NCBI GenBank assembly: GCA_026692725.1
Contig: JAPMUG010000001.1
Coordinates: forward strand, 496,001 to 560,000
Source of the DNA: Ecytonucleospora hepatopenaei
Taxonomy: Eukaryota > Microsporidia > Enterocytozoonidae
Length of the DNA: 64,000 nucleotides
Reading direction: 5' to 3'
Under the pieces are notes generated by a model. The model ran no database searches. It was not told the origin of the DNA and was given only the letters and a program-made list of their open reading frames with translations. The position numbers and the translations under genes were made by a program. Shown piece by piece: positions 28,544 through 38,845 of the stretch (position 1 is the stretch's first letter; each line of letters begins with the position of its first letter).

Positions 28544-28732
28544 TTTTAGTATGAGGGTAAATTTTTTAAAAATAGTTTTGTTTTTGTTAGACCCTATTTT
28601 ATACTTTATAAATATTTACTATTTTTGTTGCGTTATACATAAAACTATATAATTTAAACATTTAATATTGTATAGTTTTCTTTATTACATTGTAGTATAA
28701 TTATCTGTAATTCTTATTTATATAAATTTTTA

Positions 28733-29410
28733 ATGTACGAAAAGCTTACTGCTTTTTTGTTAAGTAACAAAGGAATTTTTAATGACGAAGAATTTTATAA
28801 TTTTATGTATTTACTTGCTGATGCATATGGTGTTAAACAGGAATATTGTGTATTTGAAAAATATGGCTTGGTAGAATCCATGCTAGATAATAACGAAAAG
28901 ACTTCTTTTAAGAAAGATATTTTAAAAAGCCATATGTCTAGAAGTTTAAAGGATTCTTTGCGTGAAGATGTCGTAACGGATTTTAGAGAAAAAAATAAAA
29001 AACTTTATAACAATAAATTGCAAACTAGCAACCTTGATGGAGAAGCTTTAAATAAAAACACGATGAATTCAAATTTTTTGGACGTAAAAAATAAAATAAG
29101 CAGTGAGTGTATTGCTTCAAACTCAAAAAAATTTAAAAAGAAAGGAAATCTTTCCATTTCAAATGTTTTTGAAGAAAATTTTGAAGAAGAAAAGTTTAGA
29201 CAGGATGTTTTTAAAAATTTATTAAATAGCAATCATATAGACAAAGATTTTATCACGGAAAAAGAATGTAAAAATCCGTACAAAAAAGATTTTAATATTT
29301 TCATTAAGGAAACTAATGATGATAAAAATGATAGGGAGTTTTGTTTTGATTTAGGAAATATTGATGTCGTTGAATTTCAAGAAGGACCCGAGTATTTATT
29401 TTATTTATAA
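28733..29410 (+). CDS. Hypothetical charged protein
   Basis: A 225-residue protein, hydrophilic except for an N-terminal globular-looking segment (LTAFLLSNKGIFNDEEFYNFMYLLADAYGV). The middle is Lys/Asn/Ser-rich. It ends DLGNIDVVEFQEGPEYLFYL, an acidic-hydrophobic tail of possible interaction type. No family recognised, no CCC element close by. Same strand as the following NTT gene. Confidence 0.55.
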   Translation: MYEKLTAFLLSNKGIFNDEEFYNFMYLLADAYGVKQEYCVFEKYGLVESMLDNNEKTSFKKDILKSHMSRSLKDSLREDVVTDFREKNKKLYNNKLQTSNLDGEALNKNTMNSNFLDVKNKISSECIASNSKKFKKKGNLSISNVFEENFEEEKFRQDVFKNLLNSNHIDKDFITEKECKNPYKKDFNIFIKETNDDKNDREFCFDLGNIDVVEFQEGPEYLFYL

Positions 29411-29479
29411 ATTTTTACATTTTAATTGAATGTTTTTAAAACTTTGCTTAAAAATTTTTTGGTAGTAAATTTTGATTTA

Positions 29480-29483
29480 CCCC
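29480..29483 (+). promoter_or_regulatory. CCCC start-proximal element, NTT copy 2
   Basis: The strand reads ttacccctctttaATG; the CCCC lies six bases upstream of the ATG at 29490. Confidence 0.65.
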
Positions 29484-29489
29484 TCTTTA

Positions 29490-31187
29490 ATGGGCTTTTA
29501 TAAAAATTGCAATGAAAAAATTAATGAAAAAGATTGTAAAAGTTTAACCAAAGATAAATATAGAGAGATGGTCGAAAAGCATACTTCTACAAAACTTGGA
29601 CTGGTTTTTCCTGTTATATCAATAGAATGGAAAAGAGTGCTCCTTTTTAGTCTAATTAAGTTTGTTGCAGCTGTACAATTCAATACAGCAAGGGTATTTA
29701 AGGACAGAGTTGTTTATATTTTGGATAATATTGGATTGATTTATTTCTTGAATTTGCTTGTTTTTATATGCAATTTTTTTATACTTAAGTTTTATACTTG
29801 GTTGGTTAAAAAATATGGCGTAAATAAGGCTACTGAGAAATTTTTGTGCTACATGGCATTGTTTTTCTGTTTTTACAATGTTCTTTTTTATTTTTCTAAT
29901 TTCATTTCTTCGGGTGCATTTGTCAAAGAAATGTTTAATGGTAATTTAAAAATAATCAGAAATTTAAATTTTATTGAAATCATCGCTTTGTTGGTATTTA
30001 ACGCTGTTTATGTATTGTTTTATTTAAGCACAGACATCATTACTCATGCGATAATAAGCGTTATACTTATGGCTTATTTTTTGCAAAATATGACAAGTTT
30101 TCAGATTAAGAGATATTTTAGGATAATAGGTGCATTTAATGGTATTTCATATCTTTTCTCTTCTTTTTTAACTAGTTTCTATGCAAATTTAGAAATTAAT
30201 TGGTTTACAAAGAAATCTGAAAAGTGGCTTTTTATGTTTTTTTATTTTGTTAATGCTTTTTTTAGCATTGTCTTGGTTATTGTAATAAAAATTACAGGAA
30301 AACAAATGAAAAATTATCTATATCAAGGAGAACAAGAAGAATTAGGCATAACAAAAAATAAGCCAAAATCGACTCTAAATTTTATTGAAATGTTAAAACT
30401 TATATGCTTTAATGATTTGCTTTATTCTATTAGTGTATTTTCTTTATTATATAATTTGTTTTCTTCATTGTTTGGAACTGTGGACAAATTTACATATAAA
30501 GCATATATAACATACATATTGCAACATCCTAATCAAAATCCTTTTCAGTTTGGAGAAGCAACTTTTTCACGATTGCAGGCACATTTTAAGAAATTTGAAT
30601 TCTATGCCCAGTCTATTATGCTTATTTTAATTATGCTTTCTCCTGTACTGACTAAATTATGGCAAATATTTGGGTTTTTCGCGTTTGGTGCAATTATGTT
30701 GATTTTATATGCATTTGCGGCAGTTACACAGTGTCTCGTGACAATTTACAACTATCCATTTACTCACAACGGAAAAAGTTCGTTGTTTGGCTTGAAATTT
30801 GGAAATTTTTCTCCAAATTTTTATTTAGAAGCCTTTTTGGCATGTATTAACAATTTTTTAATAAAATTAAGCAAAAGTGGATTTTTTGACATAGCTAAAG
30901 AAGTTTATTTTGCAAGAATTGTGCCATCTGACAGAGTTGTTTTTAAATCAATCTGTGATGGCGTTATACCCCGTTTATGCAAGGTTATTGTGTCTTTTTA
31001 TGGTATTTTTGTTACGCAAGTGCTAGGAATAGTTGATGTTAGGAAAATATATATTATAACTTTTACTGCAATGTTATTAATTATAATCTTAGCATTTAAA
31101 CCACTTATTTTTATAACTAGGCATTTAAAAAGAGCAGAAAAAAATGACGAATATTTAATATGCACTAAAAATAAAAAAGAATTCTAA
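29490..31187 (+). CDS. NTT: Nucleotide translocase, NTT family, copy 2 (divergent)
   Basis: A 565-residue multi-pass protein with the NTT topology, the first-helix RVFKDRVVYIL (matching the RILKD motif of copy 1) and a late FKSICDGVIPRLCK block equivalent to FKSIYDGFCNKLGK in copy 1. The family ELW block is replaced by STDIITHAIISVIL, so it is clearly diverged and may prefer another nucleotide or sit in another membrane. The upstream in-frame codon is TTG; the ATG at 29490 has a CCCC six bases ahead. Opposite strand from copy 1 and 13 kb away, hence not a recent tandem duplicate. Confidence 0.88.
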   Translation: MGFYKNCNEKINEKDCKSLTKDKYREMVEKHTSTKLGLVFPVISIEWKRVLLFSLIKFVAAVQFNTARVFKDRVVYILDNIGLIYFLNLLVFICNFFILKFYTWLVKKYGVNKATEKFLCYMALFFCFYNVLFYFSNFISSGAFVKEMFNGNLKIIRNLNFIEIIALLVFNAVYVLFYLSTDIITHAIISVILMAYFLQNMTSFQIKRYFRIIGAFNGISYLFSSFLTSFYANLEINWFTKKSEKWLFMFFYFVNAFFSIVLVIVIKITGKQMKNYLYQGEQEELGITKNKPKSTLNFIEMLKLICFNDLLYSISVFSLLYNLFSSLFGTVDKFTYKAYITYILQHPNQNPFQFGEATFSRLQAHFKKFEFYAQSIMLILIMLSPVLTKLWQIFGFFAFGAIMLILYAFAAVTQCLVTIYNYPFTHNGKSSLFGLKFGNFSPNFYLEAFLACINNFLIKLSKSGFFDIAKEVYFARIVPSDRVVFKSICDGVIPRLCKVIVSFYGIFVTQVLGIVDVRKIYIITFTAMLLIIILAFKPLIFITRHLKRAEKNDEYLICTKNKKEF

Positions 31188-31300
31188 TACACTTATTAAT
31201 ACTTTGTATGCTAAATATTTTGATATTTTTATTAAATTAGGTATTTAAATATGTTTATTAATTTTTAACGTTTTTAAAAATTTTATTTTATACCCATCAT

Positions 31301-32857
31301 ATGTCATATTATGGAAATAATTATGGGAATAATTATGGAGGAAATAGATACAGAGGAAGTTCAAGAGGTGGAAGTAGATACACCCGTTTTGGAGAACCAG
31401 AACCTATAGAAATAACTAACGAACCAATTGATTCTTTTAACAAAAATTTTTTGAAGACACGTCCTAATGTGAGTGAAAAAGAAATTGAAGAGTTTAGAAC
31501 AAAAAATGAAATGAAAATTGTTGGTAAAGAAATTCCAGCTCCTGCCATTTCTTTTGGTAGTGTGGGGTTTGACCAGGAAATTGTTGATTTTTTTGAAAAA
31601 ACAAAAAAATATGAAAAACCAACTGCAATACAGTCACAAGGATGGACAATGGCACTTTCAGGAAGAGACATGATAGGAATAGCTGCAACTGGATCCGGAA
31701 AGACATTTTCATTTTTATTGCCTGCTTTTATTCATGCAGTTGACCAGCCTCCTCTCAGAAAAGGTGATGGTCCAATCGTAGTGATTTTGGCACCAACCAG
31801 AGAGTTAGCAACACAAATTGAACAAGATGCAGCCGAGCTTACAAACTTGAGATGTTTTAGAGCATTAAGAACTTTTTGTGTTTATGGAGGAGCAGGAATC
31901 GTTCCTCAAAAAAGAGCACTTTTGGATGGCGTTGAGGTTTTGATAGCTACACCAGGCCGTCTGATAGATTTGAATCAACAGGGGTTTGCACCACTGAGCA
32001 GATGTACTTTTTTGGTTTTGGATGAGGCAGATAGAATGTTAGATATGGGATTTGAACCACAACTAAATCAAATTATTCCACAAACACACAAAAACAGGCA
32101 AACACTCATGTGGAGTGCTACGTGGCCTAAGGAAGTCAAATCATTGGCTTACAAATATACCAGTTCAGATGCAATTCAAGTTACAATTGGGGATGAAGAT
32201 TTAACAGTGAATAGCAAAATAGAGCAACACGTAGAAGTTGTGTCTTCCAAAGACAAAAAATCAAGACTGATGTTTTTACTACAGGATTACAAGGATTGCA
32301 GGGTGCTTATTTTTGCAAACAGAAAAGCAACATGCGATAGGTTGGAATATGAGTTAAGAGAGAAAAGGTACGGGGCAATAGCATTGCATGGTGACAAATC
32401 ACAAGCAGCAAGAGATGCTATTTTTAGCAATTTTAAGAATGGAAGGGAGCCTATTTTAATTGCTACAGATGTAGCTGCACGTGGTTTGGATGTTAAAGAC
32501 ATTAAAATCGTAATAAACTATGACTTACCAACTAACATTGAGGATTATGTGCACAGGGTAGGTAGAACATGCAGAGGAGATGCAAAGGATGGAAAGGCAT
32601 TTACAATGTTTTCACCAGAAGAAGACGCAGGAAATAGCAGGAAGTTTTGTGAGCTGCTTAAAAAAGGAAATGTTGCTATACCTCAGGAACTGCAAGATAT
32701 TGCCGCAAGGAGTGTTTCAAAGTCTAACAGCAGGTATGGGCAAAGAGGTGGACAAGGATATGGCAGAAACAGCTATGGTTATGGTAACAGGCGTGGATCA
32801 TATGGAGGTGGTCAAAGACGTGATGGTTATAATGACAGGTTTAATTCAAGATATTAA
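31301..32857 (+). CDS. DBP2: DEAD-box RNA helicase, DBP2/DDX5 type
   Basis: ATP-dependent RNA remodeller in ribosome biogenesis and mRNP assembly. The 518-residue protein shows the Q motif (KPTAIQSQGW), motif I AATGSGKT, PTRELA, TPGRL, motif II DEAD, SAT, RGLDV and HRVGRTCRG in order. N- and C-terminal tails are Gly/Arg/Tyr-rich (GNNYGG, RGGQGYGRN), as in Dbp2. The ISFGSVGF and SGRDMIGIA details favour Dbp2 over Ded1. A CCC lies five bases before the ATG (31293-31295). Confidence 0.93.
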   Translation: MSYYGNNYGNNYGGNRYRGSSRGGSRYTRFGEPEPIEITNEPIDSFNKNFLKTRPNVSEKEIEEFRTKNEMKIVGKEIPAPAISFGSVGFDQEIVDFFEKTKKYEKPTAIQSQGWTMALSGRDMIGIAATGSGKTFSFLLPAFIHAVDQPPLRKGDGPIVVILAPTRELATQIEQDAAELTNLRCFRALRTFCVYGGAGIVPQKRALLDGVEVLIATPGRLIDLNQQGFAPLSRCTFLVLDEADRMLDMGFEPQLNQIIPQTHKNRQTLMWSATWPKEVKSLAYKYTSSDAIQVTIGDEDLTVNSKIEQHVEVVSSKDKKSRLMFLLQDYKDCRVLIFANRKATCDRLEYELREKRYGAIALHGDKSQAARDAIFSNFKNGREPILIATDVAARGLDVKDIKIVINYDLPTNIEDYVHRVGRTCRGDAKDGKAFTMFSPEEDAGNSRKFCELLKKGNVAIPQELQDIAARSVSKSNSRYGQRGGQGYGRNSYGYGNRRGSYGGGQRRDGYNDRFNSRY

Positions 32858-33117
32858 GAAGATAAAATTTAAGAAATTTATAATAGGTAAAATAAAAATT
32901 ATTTGATATGTATTTATTTTACGAATTATTTAGTTATGCTATTGTTAAGGTTAAAGAATTAATAAAGTTTGCTTTTTTGTAAATAGACTGATAAAATATA
33001 CATATTTTAATTTATTTGATTAGTTGCATGGCTTATTTAATTTATGTTATTTATTTGTAAGTTAAGTGATAAAATGTAAAATCAAATAAATTAAGTATTT
33101 TTTGGTTGTTTAATAAT

Positions 33118-35151
33118 TTATTTTGATAAAAAAATTACTAATGCTCCTCCATTTAGATGTTTTGTTTTGCAAAATTCCCTTAAATATTCAAAATTATACG
33201 CTCTTGGGTCATTTCTAATGCGTTTTTCTAAAAATGAAATTGTAAATGCATCAAGATCTCTGTCTGTTACATCCCAGAGACACCCTACCACTGTTTTTCC
33301 TGGTACAATATTAATTAAATGACCATTGTTTTTAAATTTCAAATATCTTGTTGCTAAATTAACGTCTATATATTTAATGTTGTTGTTTATAAAATCAGCA
33401 TGGTTTTTTGGACAGTAAAAATAACTGTGGTAGCTCTGCACCTTTGCTGAAGAACAACCAAATAAATTTATCTCCTTTAAACTAGACTTTTTATCTATTT
33501 TATAGTGTTTACGTCCTGTTCCGTGTCCAAAATACAAAAAAGTTTTGTTTTTATTTAATTTTTTGATTCCTTCAAAATCAAGTGCTTTTCCGGTAACACC
33601 TTTTTCAATAGGGATGCAACTTTTTTTCACCCACTTGCTTATTTTACCGGCAGTTCTTTCTAAATTTTTTTGTGGATCTAATAAATAAAAACAACTATTT
33701 GGATCAAATTTTATGGGATTTTCTAAAACATCTTCTGCTTTAAAAACTCTGAATATCTGTCTCGTTTGTTCATTTTGATCATAAATGCATATTTCAAATG
33801 GTATTTTATGCAATATACCTTCTAACAAAATATAAACAGTTGTTCCTAAATTAAACTTAAAAGACATGCTCGAAAGAAATATTCTGAGTCTTTTATCAAG
33901 TGCATTTCTTTCATTCAACCATTTTTCACTCGTATTTATGTTTTTGCAAATTTTTCTATTGGCATCAAAAATGTCAGTAAAATCTTTTAAGAAAATCCGC
34001 GCGTCTTCTGATATTCTTACTATTTGTAAATTAAAATAATTAAAAACATATATACTATTGTCATAGATATAGAAATGCAGTAAATGAATTTTTTTATATA
34101 AATGTTTTTGAACAAATTCAATGGTTGTATTTTTGTTAATAATGTCTTCAGGTATGTTTTTGTTCAAAACAAATTGTTTTTTTAAACAAAGAGGTAAATT
34201 ATTAAAATCTAAAGAAATAAAGCTAAAGGTATTGATAAAACCTGCTATTCTTTGAATAAATGCTAATAGGTTTTTAAAATACCACAAATTGTGTATTTCT
34301 AAACATTTTTCTATTATATATTCTGATTCTTTAAACTTTAATTTGCAAATGTATGCAAATGACAACCCGTCCATCATAAACTCGCTCAAAAAACGGGTTT
34401 TTCCAATTTCATGAAAGCAAAAAATTGCATTTGAAATTTCATTACGCGTTATAAAGTCTAACCCATTAAAAAACAAATTAAGTAATTTGTTTCCTGTAAC
34501 TTTGTCTTTACATTCATGTACAATTAAGCTTAATAAATTTTCTTCTGAGTATACTGAAAAATCGTTCCATGTGTTATTTTTTAACATTAAAACTTTTTTA
34601 ACAAAATATTTTTTGTCTGAAATTAAATTAATCTTAATTTTTTCTTCAAAATAATTTTTAAAACTTGTTTCAATTATGTTTTCTTTGTCATATTCTTCCT
34701 TCGATTTTAAAAAAATGTGCTTAAGTTCTTTTATCAAATCTTTTCGGATTTGTTTTGTTTTGATTGCATTTTTATTTATTTCAATAAATTCTAAAACGTC
34801 TTCCGTATCAAACATGTTATTTTTGTACTTCACCAACAAAAGTGCAGCTTCTGAATTAATATCGCTCATATTTAAAAGTTTTACAAGTTTTTCGCTGAAA
34901 AAAATGTTTAAAATATTTAAAACATACCTGTCTAATAAATCGTTTTTTTCACAGTTCATACATTCTAAAATTTGAATGACAAAATCTACTAAACAATCTT
35001 TATTTTTGGCCATTAAAATTTCTTTTTTAAGTAAGTTTAAAACATTAATACCGTAATTAAATCTACTTTTGTCATTTTCAAAAAACGAGTTCTCTTTTTC
35101 TAAATTTTTAAGTATTGTTTCTTGTGTTTTTCTATTTAAAAAACTACTCAT
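33118..35151 (-). CDS. ESP1: Separase (C50 cysteine protease), strongly reduced
   Basis: Cleaves the cohesin kleisin at anaphase. In this 677-residue protein the C-terminal caspase-like domain is recognisable: catalytic His in YFGHGTG (about H543), catalytic Cys in LFGCSSA (about C566), and the separase-specific VVGCLWDVTDRDLDAFT. The N-terminal 400 residues are helical and probably replace the much larger TPR/ARM region of other separases (1,600-2,200 residues). No autocleavage site or securin-binding region is identifiable by eye. Its start has only a weak CC element (AACCTTATTT). The catalytic assignment is firm. Confidence 0.92.
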   Translation of the reverse strand: MSSFLNRKTQETILKNLEKENSFFENDKSRFNYGINVLNLLKKEILMAKNKDCLVDFVIQILECMNCEKNDLLDRYVLNILNIFFSEKLVKLLNMSDINSEAALLLVKYKNNMFDTEDVLEFIEINKNAIKTKQIRKDLIKELKHIFLKSKEEYDKENIIETSFKNYFEEKIKINLISDKKYFVKKVLMLKNNTWNDFSVYSEENLLSLIVHECKDKVTGNKLLNLFFNGLDFITRNEISNAIFCFHEIGKTRFLSEFMMDGLSFAYICKLKFKESEYIIEKCLEIHNLWYFKNLLAFIQRIAGFINTFSFISLDFNNLPLCLKKQFVLNKNIPEDIINKNTTIEFVQKHLYKKIHLLHFYIYDNSIYVFNYFNLQIVRISEDARIFLKDFTDIFDANRKICKNINTSEKWLNERNALDKRLRIFLSSMSFKFNLGTTVYILLEGILHKIPFEICIYDQNEQTRQIFRVFKAEDVLENPIKFDPNSCFYLLDPQKNLERTAGKISKWVKKSCIPIEKGVTGKALDFEGIKKLNKNKTFLYFGHGTGRKHYKIDKKSSLKEINLFGCSSAKVQSYHSYFYCPKNHADFINNNIKYIDVNLATRYLKFKNNGHLINIVPGKTVVGCLWDVTDRDLDAFTISFLEKRIRNDPRAYNFEYLREFCKTKHLNGGALVIFLSK

Positions 35152-35187
35152 AAAATTTAAAATAAGGTTAAAAAAATAAAAATAAAT

Positions 35188-38034
35188 TTAATGCTTCGCC
35201 AATTTCTCAATTATACCCTGTACATGTTTGTAATACCCAAAATCCAAGTCTTTAAATTTAACACTTAACTGAATTAAGTCACGTTTAAGTTCTCCTGCTG
35301 TTTTGTAAAAGTTGTGTTGAATTCTATAATTAATTCTGTCATAGTTCATAAAAAACTGAGGTGTTTTATAATCACATGCATCATCAATAAAAAATTCCGA
35401 CAAGTCAAGACCCTCATTTCCTACAAATATCTCAGATTGTAAATACCAATTGCCATTAACCTTAATTTTTAAATTATTTGTTTCTTCAATTTGCCCCCTT
35501 ATGCCGTCTACAGTTACTGTGTCGTACTTTTTGTAGTTTTTCTGAATTTTTAAGCATAAAATCCCTGCTTCAGAATCTCTGCACTCATAAAAATTGATGT
35601 TTTTGTACATTTTCCTGTTTTTTTCCAATGTTAGTTTCAAGTAGACAATATACTCCCCTTTATCCTTCTTCAAATACATCTTGCCGGGATTTATGTCAGA
35701 AATTGTGTAAAATCCGGATTGAATTTCAGTATTTGTTGTAATTCTAACTTCTTCCTTGCAAAATTTTTTGTAATAATCTGCATTTATGTAAACTTCGTCA
35801 TGTTTTCCATATGGTATTGAAAAAAGCCACTTTTTATAAGGATCCTTGTCATCTATGTGTGTGTTGGTTCGCTTTTCGTCATCTTTAAGTCCTGATACTT
35901 CCTCCTCTATACTTTCTATCAAACGACGACTCTTTTTAAAAGGTGTTTTTTCGATCAAAGTTCTAATGTTATCTTTCTTTTTTGTGTACAAATCTGTTTT
36001 TTCTTCTTCTTTGCTGTTAAAATCCATGGGCACACTTTTTTGTAATTTTTTATTTTCTTCATCGGGTGATACAGAAGGCATTTTTGACCTTTCATATGTT
36101 CCTGGTCGCCTTATCTTGCTTTTACGCAGCACAATTTCACTCGAAGGATCTTCCTTGTGTAAAACACCGCCTAATCCTTGCCGTAATCGATTTTGTTCTG
36201 AACGCAACATTCTTCTTGTGCTGTTCATTGCATTAAAAATCTTTAGTGCCGTTTCTTCATCATTTTCAATTAAAATGTCTTCGTCTTTTAAACCTATCGT
36301 ATTGTTCACTTCGCTTGAGCTTTCAATAATTATTCGTGTGTTATTTAATGGTTTTGTTTCTTGCAAACATTTTGTGTTGTTTTTTAAATCTTGTGAATTT
36401 ATCAATTGTGTTTGAGTTTCTGTACTACTACTCTCTTCCATATCTATTTGCTCTGTGTAGATACCTGGCAGTTGTGTGATTTCTTCTTTATACACTTTAT
36501 ACTTATTTAAACTTCTAAAAGCTACATTTTCACGTACCCATATATTTGATGTTGGTTTAGGTAATGCTTCAAGGAGGCTTTTCTTCCAAAACAAATTTTT
36601 GTTTTTTGGATCGTATGTATTTCCATACAATACACACTCATACAGAAGGTCAAATTTATTAGGATATTTTTTCTTAAGTTGAACAAATTCTTCCTTTGTT
36701 ATATTACATTGCTTTATAAGTTTAAAGACATTTCTTTTAAAATCAATGTTTAATATGCAATTAATAACGGTGTCCATAAGCTTATTGTTTGTAATTAGAT
36801 CAAATTTAAAATATTGCATGGTTTCCTTATACATCCCATTAAAATTCAATTTATAAAAATTCAACGACCCTGAAAAATCTGATGTTATAAAATAATCTCC
36901 ATTGTTGCTAAATTGACCGTTGTTTATTGGAATGGAAATCATAATTTTATGCACTTCAACAGCCTTCATTTTCTTGTTCAAAAGGTAAAAAACAATTCTA
37001 GTTTCATCTGCAATGCAAAATAAATTTAAAAAACTATGGACATAAAGAGATCCTAGCAAAATATCTGGTGTGATAGAAATTAAATAATCATTGTAATATA
37101 CTCTTAAAATCCTATCCGTCCCCAAAATAACCAAAAGACCGTTGCTTAAAAATTCCATATTCAACATGATCGGCTTTATTCCGCCAGTAGTATATTCACT
37201 AATGTCAATAAGCGAATGTTTCATTTTTGTACCGGAATGAAAATATATTGCAACCGTGTTTTCATAAGATGTTGCCACTTTAAATCCATTTTTTGCCCCT
37301 ACTATATATTTTATATTAGCCATGGGATTTATATTGTAAAAATCTTCTATTTTAAAAAGTTTGTTAGGAGAATAAACATCAATTACAAATAAATAACACC
37401 AGTCGCCTCCACAAAAAATATATCTTCCTCCATCCGTAATACAACATGACTTAATGGCATTACCACTTAAAAGTTCATTCCTGTGTATTTCTTCTCCTTG
37501 TTCATCAAAATATAATAAAACACCCATCACCGTAAGTACAACGAACTCATATGAAGTTGGTTCTTTTCTTATTTCTTTGATGTTTTTACATTCTCTGCCT
37601 TTGACAAACTCACAAAACAAAACCTCTGCTTCTAAATTTATTTTTTTGAGCAAAACAAATCTTCCATTTTTAAGCTTATGCAACAAAACAATCCCTAAAG
37701 TATCTGCTGAAACTAAACAATCTCCATTTGAATGTAGACAAACATCAAAAATATGAGATTTGTGCCCATACAATGTTTGAACCAATAATTGGTTATCTAC
37801 ATCAAATATTTTAATCAGTCCATCATAACCACTTGAAATCAGAAATGTTTTGTCAATAGAATGTGTGCACAATATGCGCTCTATTGGTCCATTGTGTGTC
37901 TTTATAGTTCCCAATAAATTGTATTTTAATATGCGTTCTTTTTTATTTTTATTTTTAAATAATTTTTTTATTTGTCTGCTTTTAAGTTTGTTTTTTAAAA
38001 AAAAGTCGTGTAAAAACTTTTTCTTTTTGTCCAT
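35188..38034 (-). CDS. WD40 plus bromodomain-like protein (BRWD/PHIP-like)
   Basis: A 948-residue protein. The N-terminal half is a WD40 propeller: IKTHNGPIERILC...SSGYDGLIKIFDV, then YGHKSHIFDVCLHSNGDCLVSADTLGIVLLH. Residues about 510-720 are low-complexity and basic/acidic with several RR clusters. The C-terminal 200 residues contain a beta-rich segment and a helical end (YKTPQFFMNYDRINYRIQHNFY, then ELKRDLIQLSVKFKD) that fits a divergent bromodomain. WD40, linker, crypto-tudor-like, bromodomain is the order of BRWD1/PHIP, readers of methylated/acetylated histone tails. The start has a CCC (GGG at 38039-38041 on the + strand). The WD40 part is secure; the bromodomain is a structural guess. 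Confidence 0.55.
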   Translation of the reverse strand: MDKKKKFLHDFFLKNKLKSRQIKKLFKNKNKKERILKYNLLGTIKTHNGPIERILCTHSIDKTFLISSGYDGLIKIFDVDNQLLVQTLYGHKSHIFDVCLHSNGDCLVSADTLGIVLLHKLKNGRFVLLKKINLEAEVLFCEFVKGRECKNIKEIRKEPTSYEFVVLTVMGVLLYFDEQGEEIHRNELLSGNAIKSCCITDGGRYIFCGGDWCYLFVIDVYSPNKLFKIEDFYNINPMANIKYIVGAKNGFKVATSYENTVAIYFHSGTKMKHSLIDISEYTTGGIKPIMLNMEFLSNGLLVILGTDRILRVYYNDYLISITPDILLGSLYVHSFLNLFCIADETRIVFYLLNKKMKAVEVHKIMISIPINNGQFSNNGDYFITSDFSGSLNFYKLNFNGMYKETMQYFKFDLITNNKLMDTVINCILNIDFKRNVFKLIKQCNITKEEFVQLKKKYPNKFDLLYECVLYGNTYDPKNKNLFWKKSLLEALPKPTSNIWVRENVAFRSLNKYKVYKEEITQLPGIYTEQIDMEESSSTETQTQLINSQDLKNNTKCLQETKPLNNTRIIIESSSEVNNTIGLKDEDILIENDEETALKIFNAMNSTRRMLRSEQNRLRQGLGGVLHKEDPSSEIVLRKSKIRRPGTYERSKMPSVSPDEENKKLQKSVPMDFNSKEEEKTDLYTKKKDNIRTLIEKTPFKKSRRLIESIEEEVSGLKDDEKRTNTHIDDKDPYKKWLFSIPYGKHDEVYINADYYKKFCKEEVRITTNTEIQSGFYTISDINPGKMYLKKDKGEYIVYLKLTLEKNRKMYKNINFYECRDSEAGILCLKIQKNYKKYDTVTVDGIRGQIEETNNLKIKVNGNWYLQSEIFVGNEGLDLSEFFIDDACDYKTPQFFMNYDRINYRIQHNFYKTAGELKRDLIQLSVKFKDLDFGYYKHVQGIIEKLAKH

Positions 38035-38192
38035 ATTAGGGAGAAAATAATTTTAAAATATAACCTTAAATATAATTTTATTTATAATTATTTTTTAGTA
38101 AATGTTTTGTTATATATTTAGAATAATTAATTTGTAATACAATCTGTTTAACATAAAATATATAGTGTATTTGTAATATGTTTTTTATTTTT

Positions 38193-38831
38193 CTATTTAT
38201 ATTGATCTTTTAAAACATATGTGTTTCTATGGTCTGACTTGTCCAAAACAGCAACTTCATTTATTAGTTCTTGAATGTAAGCCAGTGGCTGGCTACACGC
38301 ATTTGAAAGGTCTTTGACTGTCCAATTCGTTTGTACTTCAAAAGCTTTAAAAATCAAGTCAAAGACGTCCGCTTTATCAAGTCGATCGCGTTTTTTATTT
38401 TGTAACTGCTGTTTCTTTTTCTTTGCAAATGCCTCCATTTCCTTTAACTTGGCATATTTTTCGCCTTTTTTCAATTCTGCAAAATGGTCGAGCTCTTGGA
38501 CTTGTCTTTGTGTTTGTTTTTGTGCATTATAATTCTTTTTAAATGTAAAAAACTCTGAATTCATCACTGGAGTGATATTCATAAATTCTGAACATTCATT
38601 TACTATTACATTGTCTTGTGTAAAAAATGCTGCATATTTTTCCTTTTCTGGTTTTATGTTAAGTTTGTATTCGTTTGGAAATATAGAATTTATAAACTTA
38701 ATTTGTAAGTCATCTTCAATAGATAATGAACCTATAATGGATTTGTCTTTTAAATTTTTTATCTGTTCTCCTAAATACCTAGGAACTTTGACTAAAAAAG
38801 CTTTTTTATTGCTCTCAATAATTTTTTTCAT
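38193..38831 (-). CDS. TFG2: TFIIF beta subunit (RAP30/Tfg2)
   Basis: General transcription factor recruiting RNA polymerase II. The 212-residue protein opens with KKAFLVKVPRYLGEQI, equivalent to the VWLVKVPKYLSxQ of RAP30. It ends in a winged helix: VFDLIFKAFEVQTNWTVKDLSNACSQPLAYIQELINEV and TYVLKDQYK. The middle is a basic, coiled stretch (EAFAKKKKQQLQNKKRDR). Human RAP30 is 249 residues, so length is near normal. Its start codon lies only 14 bases from that of the divergent gene at 38846. Confidence 0.9.
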   Translation of the reverse strand: MKKIIESNKKAFLVKVPRYLGEQIKNLKDKSIIGSLSIEDDLQIKFINSIFPNEYKLNIKPEKEKYAAFFTQDNVIVNECSEFMNITPVMNSEFFTFKKNYNAQKQTQRQVQELDHFAELKKGEKYAKLKEMEAFAKKKKQQLQNKKRDRLDKADVFDLIFKAFEVQTNWTVKDLSNACSQPLAYIQELINEVAVLDKSDHRNTYVLKDQYK

Positions 38832-38845
38832 TTTTTAAGGCTGAA
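38832..38845. promoter_or_regulatory. 14-base divergent promoter spacer
   Basis: Only ttttaaggctgaa and one flanking base separate the two divergent start codons of TFIIF beta and the propeller protein. Transcription must initiate within or across the opposing coding regions. Confidence 0.45.
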
